Shown here one piece after another: positions 24,368 to 31,800 of a stretch of 64,000 nucleotides of DNA. The stretch covers positions 310,001-374,000 of the forward strand of contig NZ_LAJB01000003.1 of NCBI RefSeq assembly GCF_000970685.1. The letters are read 5' to 3'. Within the stretch, counting starts at the first letter, position 1, and every line of letters starts with the position of its first letter. This stretch comes from Domibacillus indicus. GTDB lineage: Bacteria > Bacillota > Bacilli > Bacillales > Domibacillaceae. The position numbers and the translations under genes are program-made. The notes under the pieces are model-generated. The model searched no databases and had not been told where the DNA came from. It saw nothing but the letters and a program-made list of their open reading frames with translations.

Positions 24368-25671
24368 CCGTCTAAAAGCCCCCGGTCTCTGCCAAGCCTG
24401 TTCATTTGCTTGATTTGCTCGACCGCACGCACCATCGCTTCTGTTTTGCCGTAGTGGAAAAGAACAACATCACCTGTTGGGCACGCTGCACTCCGTCCGG
24501 CGCGTCCGGCGATTTGAACGAGTGCACTTTCCGTAAAGACCCGGTCTTCCGCGCCGACAACCGCTACATCAACACCCGGGAATGTAACGCCTCTCTCAAG
24601 GATTGTGGTCGTTAATAGCACAGGAATGCTCCCCCGGCGCATCGCTTCCACTTTTTCCTTTCGCAGCGGATCGCCCGCATGAACGCTTTCAATGCGCTCA
24701 TCCACTTCTTTTAATCTGGACAGGGCTTTTTCCATTGTTTCAATATGCGGATAAAACAAAAGAGCTTTCTGTTTTTCTTTTACCCACTTTTGAACAGGGT
24801 CCGGCACAATGGTTTTTTTCCAGTTGCCGCACCAGCTCATTTTCGGCACCGGAAGCGGATGGCGGTGATAGCGGGCGGGAATAAGGGTAGCTTCTCTTTT
24901 GCCGGACTTGATATCTTCTTTCCAGGAGGGTTCAGGAGTGGCAGTCAAATAAATAAGCGCAGACTTCTTTTTGCGCGCTTTTTGAACAGCGTACTGAAGG
25001 GATAGGTCAAAGGTGTACGGAAAAGCGTCGACTTCATCAACAATCATCACGTCAAAAGCCTCCGTAAAGCGGAACAGCTGATGGGTGGTGGAAACAATGA
25101 GCGGACTGTATACATGGCGGTCCGGGCTTCCTCCGTAAAGAGCGGGAGGCGGTGTATCCGGAAAAACGGCTGACAGGCGCGGCGCAAGCTCCCGTACAAC
25201 ATCCGCCCTCGGCGCAGCCAGGCAGACACGTTTTCCTCCCGACAAAGCAGCAGCCATTCCTTTAAACAGCACTTCTGTTTTGCCTGCCCCGGCCACTGCC
25301 CAGACCGTATGCTCACTGCCATTTTGAATTGCGCGCAGGACATTTTCGGAAGCAGTGTGCTGCCCGGCTGACAGGGTGCCGGACCAATTGAGCCGGCCGG
25401 CTTTTTCGGAATGCGCCGGCTCAGGCCCATTCCAGCGGTAAAGCTTTGTGCAGGAGGAGATTTTGCCCATTTCGATGCAGTTTCGGCAGTAGGTGCAGAT
25501 TTTGCCGCAGCGGGCGCATGGATGGGAAGAAAAATTCGTTGTATTGCCGCAGCGCTGGCATTGTGGGGTTTCGGATAATCCGGGACGGACGGTGAAATGG
25601 TGGAGATCAAGAGGTTTTAGTATTTCTTCATCCGTGAGTTCTCGTCCGGAGAAAAAGAAAGCATTTGTCAT
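24364..25671 (-). CDS. comFA: Competence DNA helicase ComFA
   Basis: A 435-residue DEAD-box-like ATPase that helps pull single-stranded DNA into the cell. It has a Cys-rich zinc region near residues 38-80 (CQRCGNTT, CARCGKICTYCRNC), Walker A AVAGAGKTE, the DEVD box IVDEVDAF, and the motif VI region QIAGRAGRS. ATG 25671 is preferred to ATG 25704 because AAAGGA lies about 9 bases before it and the upstream part overlaps a TATAAT-like -10 element. Confidence 0.92.
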   Translation of the reverse strand: MTNAFFFSGRELTDEEILKPLDLHHFTVRPGLSETPQCQRCGNTTNFSSHPCARCGKICTYCRNCIEMGKISSCTKLYRWNGPEPAHSEKAGRLNWSGTLSAGQHTASENVLRAIQNGSEHTVWAVAGAGKTEVLFKGMAAALSGGKRVCLAAPRADVVRELAPRLSAVFPDTPPPALYGGSPDRHVYSPLIVSTTHQLFRFTEAFDVMIVDEVDAFPYTFDLSLQYAVQKARKKKSALIYLTATPEPSWKEDIKSGKREATLIPARYHRHPLPVPKMSWCGNWKKTIVPDPVQKWVKEKQKALLFYPHIETMEKALSRLKEVDERIESVHAGDPLRKEKVEAMRRGSIPVLLTTTILERGVTFPGVDVAVVGAEDRVFTESALVQIAGRAGRSAACPTGDVVLFHYGKTEAMVRAVEQIKQMNRLGRDRGLLDG

Positions 25672-25689
25672 AAGCCACATCCTTTCGGG

Positions 25690-25720
25690 ACCATTATATA
25701 CCACCTGAGATAAAATGGAA
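25690..25720 (-). promoter_or_regulatory. Possible sigma-A promoter of comFA
   Basis: On the minus strand a perfect TATAAT lies about 20 bases before the comFA start, with a weak -35 (TTTCCA) about 17 bases further up. No clear ComK AT-box pair (AAAA-N5-TTTT twice) is visible. Confidence 0.35.
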
Positions 25721-25722
25721 AT

Positions 25723-25755
25723 AAAAAGCGCTCCGGCTGTATCGGAGCGCTTTTT
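25723..25755. terminator. Terminator downstream of degV
   Basis: A perfect 13-bp stem (AAAAAGCGCTCCG with CGGAGCGCTTTTT) and 7-nt loop with U-runs on both strands. It ends degV and isolates comFA. Confidence 0.92.
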
Positions 25756-25773
25756 GGGCTATTCGTAGCCTTT

Positions 25774-26625
25774 TTATATTTTTTTCGTCCAGCCCATGGC
25801 GAGTGCGCCTTCGCCCAAATGGGTGGCAATAACGGGACCGAAGCTCGAAATGCCGAATTCTGCATTTGGGAACCGTTCTTTCAGGTCAGCCATCCATGCC
25901 CGGGCATTCTCTTCCCGGTTCGCATGAATGATGGATACCTGAAACTGGCCGCCTTTATTGTAGTCCTCTTCAAAGATATCCCCAATCCGCTTCAATGCTT
26001 TTTTGCTTGTGCGGATTTTCTCGAATGGCGTAATGATTTTGTCCTCAATGCGCAGAAGCGGCTTGACCTGCAGAAGCCCGCCGATGAATGCCTGCGCACC
26101 GCTTAAACGGCCGCCGCGTTTTAAATGATTCAAGTCATCCACCATAAAGTATGCTTTCGTCCATTCTCTCATTTCCGTCAGCACTTCGAGAATTTCGTCC
26201 GGGTGCTTGCCCTCCCTGGCCATTTCTACTGCGCGAAGCACATAAAAAGCCTGCGGAGCACAGCTTATTTCTGTGTCAAAGGAATACACCTTGAGCCCTT
26301 CCACCATACCCGCCGCTGTTGTCGAAGACTGGTATGTGCCGCTGAGTCCGCTCGATAAATAAATGCCGATAACCGCATCATAATCCTTTGCAATCTGCTC
26401 GTACATTTCCACGAAATGACCGATAACCGGCTGCGATGTTGTTGGGAGTTTTCCGCCTTCGTTGACTTTTTCATAAAACTCTTTCATCGTAATATCCAGT
26501 TCTTCACGGTATGCATCCTCGCCAAAAATAACACTGAGCGGGATCATAAAAATGTCCAATTCGTCGCGCAGCTCTTTCGGAAGATAAGCCGTGCTGTCAG
26601 TCAATATGGCCGTCTTCATCTTCAA
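25774..26625 (-). CDS. degV: DegV family fatty-acid-binding protein
   Basis: A 283-residue DegV/FakB-type protein. The N-terminus ILTDSTAYLP and the segment LPTTSQPVIGHF with the later LSSGLSGTYQS are the fatty-acid contact motifs, and HLKRGGRLSG is the third. FakB proteins present a fatty acid to FakA for phosphorylation. In B. subtilis this gene lies directly after degSU; here it is 9 kb away, separated by eamA, aco and luxS. Confidence 0.9.
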   Translation of the reverse strand: MKMKTAILTDSTAYLPKELRDELDIFMIPLSVIFGEDAYREELDITMKEFYEKVNEGGKLPTTSQPVIGHFVEMYEQIAKDYDAVIGIYLSSGLSGTYQSSTTAAGMVEGLKVYSFDTEISCAPQAFYVLRAVEMAREGKHPDEILEVLTEMREWTKAYFMVDDLNHLKRGGRLSGAQAFIGGLLQVKPLLRIEDKIITPFEKIRTSKKALKRIGDIFEEDYNKGGQFQVSIIHANREENARAWMADLKERFPNAEFGISSFGPVIATHLGEGALAMGWTKKI

Positions 26626-26726
26626 ATACCTGCCTTTTTTTTATTTATACTTTCTCCATTTTATCGGAAGAAAGGTTGTTTTGCATCATTTTTCGGATAA
26701 AATGGAGGAATATAGGGGGAATCAAC

Positions 26727-27605
26727 GTGAAAGCTCCATTGCTTGTGCTGATCGGCGCCTCGTTATGGGGGATGATCGGCTTATTTGTACAGGGACTTTA
26801 TCAGCACACCTTTACGCCGATTGACGTGACTGCCATACGGGCATTCGGTTCGGCCTGTGTGCTGTTTCTTTTTCTGGCTGCTTTTAAGCGGCATCTGCTT
26901 GTTGTCAGGCTGAAGGATCTGCCGTTTTTTGCGGGCTGCGGCATTGCCAGCATCGCTTTTTTTAATTTATGCTTTTTTACGGTTATTGAGCGGTCGTCCA
27001 ATTCGCTGGCGGTGGTTTTGCTGTATACAGGGCCTGTGTTCGTCGTGCTGCTGTCACGCCTGTTTTTTAAAGAACCGCTGACGGGCGGCAAAATAACCGC
27101 TCTTTTTTTGACGCTGATCGGCTGCATACTCACGGTCGGCCTCCTTCCGTCAGGTGGTGCAGGTCTCGCTGCGGACACGGTTTTTATCGGGCTTCTGTCC
27201 GGCTTTTTCTATGCCCTGTACTCTATTTTCGGCAAATTTGTTGCGCACCGGTACCATTCGGCCACCATCACCGCTTATTCAATGCTGATGGCGGCTCTCG
27301 TCATCGTACCGCTGTCCGGGCTGTTTGAAAAAGCAGATCGGCTGGCTGACTGGAATGTTTTTGTAAACGGCGCCGGCCTTGTCCTGCTGTCCACGGTTTT
27401 GGCTTATGTTTTTTACACGGCGGGCCTGGCAAAAATGGAGTCCGGCCGCGCCTCGATTCTCGCAACAGCCGAGCCGGTTGTTGCGATTTTGATCGGCGTG
27501 TTCGTTTTTGGCGATCACTTAACCGGCTGGCAGCTCGCCGGAATTGTCTGTATTTTAGGTGCCGTTTTATTCACAATCGAGCGGCGGGCTAAGGCTTCTT
27601 CCTAA
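26727..27605 (+). CDS. EamA/DMT family transporter
   Basis: A 292-residue membrane protein with about ten hydrophobic helices in two EamA halves; the second begins near FIGLLSGFFYALYSIFGKF and contains ILATAEPVVAILIGVFVFGD. The start is GTG 26727 with AGGGGGA six bases upstream. The ORF reaches back to 26676 without a ribosome binding site. The substrate is unknown; relatives export amino acids, metabolites or drugs. It is divergent from degV. Confidence 0.88.
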   Translation: MKAPLLVLIGASLWGMIGLFVQGLYQHTFTPIDVTAIRAFGSACVLFLFLAAFKRHLLVVRLKDLPFFAGCGIASIAFFNLCFFTVIERSSNSLAVVLLYTGPVFVVLLSRLFFKEPLTGGKITALFLTLIGCILTVGLLPSGGAGLAADTVFIGLLSGFFYALYSIFGKFVAHRYHSATITAYSMLMAALVIVPLSGLFEKADRLADWNVFVNGAGLVLLSTVLAYVFYTAGLAKMESGRASILATAEPVVAILIGVFVFGDHLTGWQLAGIVCILGAVLFTIERRAKASS

Positions 27606-27614
27606 GTACAACGT

Positions 27615-27643
27615 GAACCTTCTGCTTACACCGCAGGAGGTTC
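27615..27643 (+). terminator. Hairpin downstream of the EamA gene
   Basis: GAACCTTCTGC and GCAGGAGGTTC form an 11-bp stem with one G-U pair and a 7-nt loop, 10 bases after the stop. The trailing sequence is only mildly U-rich. Confidence 0.55.
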
Positions 27644-27758
27644 TCTTAGTGTTAAAAAAGAGGGTCGTCAAGAAGAGACTTCGTTTTTGAGCTAAATCCG
27701 CCTTCTTTTTTTCAGTTAGAAACGGGCTATTTTCTCCTAAAAGCAGATTAGGGGCTGC

Positions 27759-27866
27759 GGTCTGCCGGCTGCGCTTTCCTGCAGGGCGAACGCTGAACCA
27801 GTCATCGCTCCGCGCTGCCCGTTTCAGCTCGTCCGCTCGTCCTGCGGGAGTCTTCGCCGGCAGCCC
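27759..27866. repeat. Hairpin repeat, copy 1
   Basis: A 108-bp segment bounded by an 11-bp inverted repeat (GGTCTGCCGGC / GCCGGCAGCCC, one mismatch) and highly similar, in opposite orientation, to 44133-44241. Shared core pieces include GGGCGAACGCTGAA and CGTCCGCTCGTCCTGCGGGA. The interior can extend the hairpin (GCTGAA with TTCAGC, GCAGG with CCTGC). No ORF is present. It looks like a non-autonomous dispersed element or structured RNA. Confidence 0.8.
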
Positions 27867-28120
27867 TTCGCCCGTTGTGCTTCTAAAAAAACGGCACGAA
27901 AAAGCATATTTGTTCTTCTCTTTCTCATCAGAAAAAATACGAACCGGGTGTTACCGATTGAAATTCCTCCCTAGCAGGACGTCAGGTGCGGAGCGCAGAC
28001 TTCGACTGGACTGGCAGGCAGGTGGTTTTGAACATGAATAAGCAAAGATAAAATGACTATTTTCTTCTCTTTAAAAAGAAAATGCGCTAGTCCTTACACA
28101 CGCTTGGCGCAAGCTACCTG

Positions 28121-28245
28121 GGCGGCGGGAGGGCAGCGTAGACTCCTGTGGGACTAGCGGGCAGCCGAGACCGATGATGGAGCTGTAAGGCGCAGTCGGG
28201 CTTAGCGGCCTGCCCCACGAAAAGCGGAGCTGCCCGGACGCCGTC
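28121..28245. repeat. Second type of intergenic hairpin element
   Basis: A GC-rich segment with GGGCAGC (28131-28137) able to pair with GCTGCCC (28229-28235), and inner GTGGG/CCCAC pairing. The pieces GACTCCTGTGGGA and CGAGACC recall dispersed intergenic elements common in Bacillaceae genomes. It shares GC content, but little sequence, with the repeat at 27759. Confidence 0.55.
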
Positions 28246-28304
28246 AATTTGGCCTCTTTATGTGCACGGTCACCCAGTATAAGTATAATTTATTTACAGC
28301 ACGA

Positions 28305-28329
28305 AACCTCCTGCAGCAGGCAGGAGGTT
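28305..28329. terminator. Terminator hairpin downstream of acoC
   Basis: AACCTCCTGC and GCAGGAGGTT form a perfect 10-bp stem with a 5-nt loop, 8 bases after the acoC stop. The U-run is better on the plus strand (CTTTTTGTT) than on the minus strand (TTTCG). Confidence 0.65.
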
Positions 28330-28336
28330 CTTTTTG

Positions 28337-29599
28337 TTATTCAGCCAGCATCCGGTATGGCTGTTCAAGCATGGTTTTTACGGTCTGCAAAAATTCGGCC
28401 GCCGGAGCGCCGTCAATGGCCCTGTGGTCAAAGGTCAGGCTGAGCGGCTGGATCATCCGCTTTTGGAGGTCATCTCCGATAAACACCGCTTCCGGCATGG
28501 CCCGGCCAAGACCGAGAATCCCGATTTCAGGCGGATTGAGAACCGGCGTGAAATATTCGATTTCATAGCTGCCCAGGTTTGTAATCGTGAAGGTTGAACC
28601 TTTTAATGACTCGGCCTGTACCCGGCCGCTCCGGACATCATCGGCGCTTGAGCGGATCCGTTCCGACAGGCCTTTCAGCGGCAGGCGGCACGCGTCATTG
28701 ATAACCGGCACCATAAGCCCGCCGTCAAGTGCCACGGCTATGCCCAGGTGAACCCGGTCATGCAGCGCGAGCCGGCCGTCTTCAAGTGTCGCATTCATCA
28801 TCGGATGTTTTTTCAGGGACACAATCACCGCTTTTGCGACCAGATCCGTTAGTGTCAGCTTCACGCCGTCTTCCTGAAGAGATTCGTTCAGTTGTTTTCG
28901 GATGGCCAGTAAATCGGTCACATCCGCCTTCATCGTAATTGTCAGCTGGGCCGTTTTCTGCAGACTGTCATACATGCGCTCTGCAATCACTTTTCGCATG
29001 CCGGCAAGCGGCTTTCCAGAAGCGGATGAACGGGAAGACATCGGCTCCGTATCTGCTTCCGGAGCCGGACTCGATATGGCTGCAGCGGCCGGCTGCTCGT
29101 TATGCTGGATATGGCGCTCCACGTCAGACCGGGTAATCCGTCCATTTGGTCCCGTACCCGGTATTCCGGTCACGTCAATACTATGCTCTCTTGCCAGCTT
29201 GCGGGCAGCCGGCGAAACGCGGGTTCTGCCGCCGTTTTTCTCAACTTTTACCGCAGCCGGCTCCAGCGTTTTTTGAATGGAAGCCGGTGTTTCTGCGGGC
29301 ATATCCGGCGCTTCTTCGTGAAGCCCGGCCTGCGGCGCATGAACTGCGTCCGGCTCTTCCCCGGCCGCTCCGACCAACCCGATGGCTTCGCCTACTTTTA
29401 CGACTTCATCTGAAGACGCCTGAATTTTCAGCAGCACCCCGTCTGCCGGCGCCTCTACATCTTTTTCAATTTTGTCGGAGCTGATTACGGCAACGGAATC
29501 TCCTTTTTTTACTTCGTCACCTTCCTGCTTCAGCCACTCGACGACCGTTCCTTCTTCCATCCCCATACCGAGCTTTGGCATAATCACTTTTACAGCCAT
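28337..29599 (-). CDS. acoC: Acetoin dehydrogenase E2 (dihydrolipoyl acetyltransferase)
   Basis: A 420-residue E2 chain with one N-terminal lipoyl domain (lipoyl Lys in SSDKIEKDVEAP, near residue 45), a peripheral subunit-binding domain (RVSPAARKLAREH...GPNGRITRSDVERHI) and a catalytic domain ending in the HxxxDG motif FDHRAIDGAPAAEFL. The start ATG 29599 has GGGGGGAG five bases before it. It transfers the acetyl unit from acetoin to CoA. It is the last gene of the operon. Confidence 0.87.
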   Translation of the reverse strand: MAVKVIMPKLGMGMEEGTVVEWLKQEGDEVKKGDSVAVISSDKIEKDVEAPADGVLLKIQASSDEVVKVGEAIGLVGAAGEEPDAVHAPQAGLHEEAPDMPAETPASIQKTLEPAAVKVEKNGGRTRVSPAARKLAREHSIDVTGIPGTGPNGRITRSDVERHIQHNEQPAAAAISSPAPEADTEPMSSRSSASGKPLAGMRKVIAERMYDSLQKTAQLTITMKADVTDLLAIRKQLNESLQEDGVKLTLTDLVAKAVIVSLKKHPMMNATLEDGRLALHDRVHLGIAVALDGGLMVPVINDACRLPLKGLSERIRSSADDVRSGRVQAESLKGSTFTITNLGSYEIEYFTPVLNPPEIGILGLGRAMPEAVFIGDDLQKRMIQPLSLTFDHRAIDGAPAAEFLQTVKTMLEQPYRMLAE

Positions 29600-29612
29600 T
29601 GTAACTCCCCCC

Positions 29613-30641
29613 TTAAATGACAAGTTCGCTGCCGGTCATTTCCTGAACAGCTTTCATGATTTTCTCCGGTGTCGGCAAATAAATATCTTCCAGCGACGGT
29701 GCAAACGGAACCGGCGTATGCGGCGCCGTCACCAGTTTTACCGGCGCATCCAGGTAGTCAAAGCCTTTATCAGCCACGAGCGCAGCAATATCCGTGGCGG
29801 CGCTGCAGCGCGGATTCGCTTCATCGACGACAACTAAACGCCCTGTTTTCTCCACAGAGGTTAAAATGGTATCTTCATCAAGCGGTGACAGCGTGCGCGG
29901 ATCGATAATTTCTGCTTCCACTCCATTTTTCGAAAGCTCTCCGGCTGCTTTCATTGCCGTGTGAACCATTTTTCCGATCGCCACAATGGTTACGTCTTCA
30001 CCGCTTCGCTTAATATCCGCCTTGCCAAACGGAATACGGTACGACCCTTCCGGCACTTCGCCTTTCATTGTGTAAAGCGTTTTGTCTTCAAAGAACACAA
30101 CAAGGTCATCGTCAAAAATAGACTGGAGCAAAAGTCCTTTTGCATCGTATGGCGTTGATGGGATAACGACTTTGATGCCCGGTATATGGGTAAAAAATGA
30201 ATACAGGCTTTGAGAATGCTGGGCAGCCGCGCGGAAGCCGGCCCCGTGCATCGTCCGGATGGTGAGCGGCACTTTTGCTTTCCCGCCAAACATATACCGC
30301 AGCTTGGCTCCCTGGTTCATGACCTCGTCCAGGCAGCTGCCGATAAAGTCATTAAACATGAGTTCTGCAATCGGCCGCATGCCTGTTGCGGCAGCTGTAA
30401 CGGCGGCTCCGACATAGCCGGCTTCCGCAATCGGTGTATCAATCACCCGGTCCCTTCCGAATTCCTGCACGAGCCCTTTTGTTACACCCATAACGCCGCC
30501 CCATGCTTCTTCATCCCGCAGATGATCGACCGCTGCGCCGCCCGCTACATCTTCCCCAAGCAAAATAACATCCTGGTCCTCTCTCATTGAAACAGCCATT
30601 GCTTCGTTTATCGCCTGCGAAAAGGTGATTTGACGGGTCAT
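29613..30641 (-). CDS. acoB: Acetoin dehydrogenase E1 beta subunit
   Basis: A 342-residue transketolase-type beta chain (QAINEAMAVSMREDQDVILLGEDVAG at the N-terminus) that pairs with AcoA to form the TPP-dependent E1. It starts within the acoA stop codon (4-base overlap). The family cannot distinguish acetoin from pyruvate or branched-chain E1 by itself. The upstream AcoR-type activator and sigma-54 promoter support acetoin. Confidence 0.87.
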   Translation of the reverse strand: MTRQITFSQAINEAMAVSMREDQDVILLGEDVAGGAAVDHLRDEEAWGGVMGVTKGLVQEFGRDRVIDTPIAEAGYVGAAVTAAATGMRPIAELMFNDFIGSCLDEVMNQGAKLRYMFGGKAKVPLTIRTMHGAGFRAAAQHSQSLYSFFTHIPGIKVVIPSTPYDAKGLLLQSIFDDDLVVFFEDKTLYTMKGEVPEGSYRIPFGKADIKRSGEDVTIVAIGKMVHTAMKAAGELSKNGVEAEIIDPRTLSPLDEDTILTSVEKTGRLVVVDEANPRCSAATDIAALVADKGFDYLDAPVKLVTAPHTPVPFAPSLEDIYLPTPEKIMKAVQEMTGSELVI

Positions 30642-31651
30642 GATGCCGCACCTCCATCTGTTTTGTAGGAAACATACACATCTTCAAGCAGCTGCTCCGG
30701 AAGCGGGTGCGGGCTTTTTTCGGCAAATTCCACTGCCCGGTCAACCGCGCTCCGTACCTCTTCATCCATTTTGTCGAGTTCTTCCTCTGTCATAATGCCC
30801 TGCCCGGTTAAATACGTGTAAAATTTCTTGATAGCATCAAGATCATTTAAATGCTTTACTTTTTCTTCCCCTTTGTACGTCTGGGCATCTCCTTCAAAGT
30901 GGCCGTAATTGCGGTATGTGACACATTCAATCAAAGTCGGCCCTTCTCCATTCCGTGCCCGCTCCACGGCCCGTTTTGCCGCTTCCCGGACGGCTATAAC
31001 ATCTTTTCCATCCACTTTTTCTCCCGGAATATCGTAGCCGATTGCCCGGTCCGCTATTGATTTGCAGCTGGATGCATAATGGAAGGGAGTTGCTTCCGCA
31101 AAGCCGTTGTTTTCCGCGACGAAAATAACCGGCAGTTTCCAGATCGCCGCCATATTGATGCCTTCATGGAAGGTGCCATGGTTGTTGGCTCCGTCTCCGA
31201 AAAAGCACACCGCTACGCCCCCTGTTTTCTTGAGCTTGTGTGTAAGCCCGGCTCCGACCGCAAGCGGGAAACCGCCGCCGACAATCCCATTCGCCCCGAG
31301 CATGCCTTTTTCTACATCGGCAATATGCATCGAGCCGCCTTTGCCCTTGCAAAGACCGGTCGCTCTTCCGTAAATTTCCGCCATCATCCCGTCCAGGTCG
31401 CAGCCTTTGGCAATACAATGCCCGTGGCCACGGTGCGTGCTCGTAATATAATCCTGATCATTAAGATGTGTGCAAAGACCTACAGCAATCGCTTCTTCAC
31501 CTGCATACAAATGCACAAAGCCGGGCAGGATTCCTGTCCCAAAAATCTCATGAACCCGGTCTTCAAAGTGGCGAATCTCAAGCATTTTTTGAAACATCCA
31601 TTCTGCTTCTTTCTTTGAAACAGCCGCCTGGTTTGTTTGCGTTTGTGACAT
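30638..31651 (-). CDS. acoA: Acetoin dehydrogenase E1 alpha subunit
   Basis: A 337-residue TPP-binding alpha chain with the GDG...N motif (FFGDGANNHGTFHEGINMA) and HRGHGHCIAKG. It catalyses cleavage of acetoin with release of acetaldehyde. It is the first structural gene, behind a consensus sigma-54 promoter and a cre site. No acoL (E3) follows acoC, so the complex must borrow E3 from elsewhere. Confidence 0.88.
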   Translation of the reverse strand: MSQTQTNQAAVSKKEAEWMFQKMLEIRHFEDRVHEIFGTGILPGFVHLYAGEEAIAVGLCTHLNDQDYITSTHRGHGHCIAKGCDLDGMMAEIYGRATGLCKGKGGSMHIADVEKGMLGANGIVGGGFPLAVGAGLTHKLKKTGGVAVCFFGDGANNHGTFHEGINMAAIWKLPVIFVAENNGFAEATPFHYASSCKSIADRAIGYDIPGEKVDGKDVIAVREAAKRAVERARNGEGPTLIECVTYRNYGHFEGDAQTYKGEEKVKHLNDLDAIKKFYTYLTGQGIMTEEELDKMDEEVRSAVDRAVEFAEKSPHPLPEQLLEDVYVSYKTDGGAAS

Positions 31652-31683
31652 TATAATCCGCTCCTTTTCACAGCTGGTAATTT

Positions 31684-31697
31684 AGTAAACGCTTTCA
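31684..31697 (-). promoter_or_regulatory. CcpA cre site of acoA
   Basis: On the minus strand TGAAAGCGTTTACT matches the cre consensus TGWAANCGNTNWCA at nearly every position. It lies between the sigma-54 promoter and acoA, where CcpA would act as a roadblock when glucose is present. Confidence 0.75.
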
Positions 31698-31707
31698 ATG
31701 TTTACAA

Positions 31708-31724
31708 TGCAATCAGCGTGCCAA
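31708..31724 (-). promoter_or_regulatory. Sigma-54 promoter of acoABC
   Basis: On the minus strand TTGGCAC, 5 bases and TTGCA reproduce the -24/-12 consensus TGGCAC-N5-TTGCW exactly. Together with the GAFTGA-containing activator encoded upstream it defines SigL-dependent control. Confidence 0.9.
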
Positions 31725-31782
31725 CTTGAAAAGAAAGCGGAATCAGGAAGGTTTCGTTCTCTTTTTCTTTTCTTTCTGAGTT

Positions 31783-31800
31783 TGTCCCAGTTATGTCTCA
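31783..31800 (-). promoter_or_regulatory. Possible AcoR upstream activating site
   Basis: TGTCCCA and TGTCTCA (plus-strand reading) repeat directly at 11-bp spacing, one helical turn, about 60 bases upstream of the -24 element and overlapping the acoR stop. This position suits an enhancer for a sigma-54 activator. Confidence 0.4.

Larger units (their letters stand above)
27606..28336. other. Intergenic region with structured repeats
   Basis: No gene is seen in these 731 bases. It holds the eamA terminator-like hairpin (27615-27643), the first copy of a 108/109-bp hairpin repeat (27759-27866), a shorter GC-rich patch near 27975-28025 that may be a degenerate relic, a second type of hairpin element (about 28121-28245) and a hairpin at 28305-28329 next to acoC. 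Confidence 0.7.

Noticed and set aside
25671-25720. ComK boxes upstream of comFA
   Set aside because: Only one-sided A-runs are seen, not the paired AAAA-N5-TTTT boxes.
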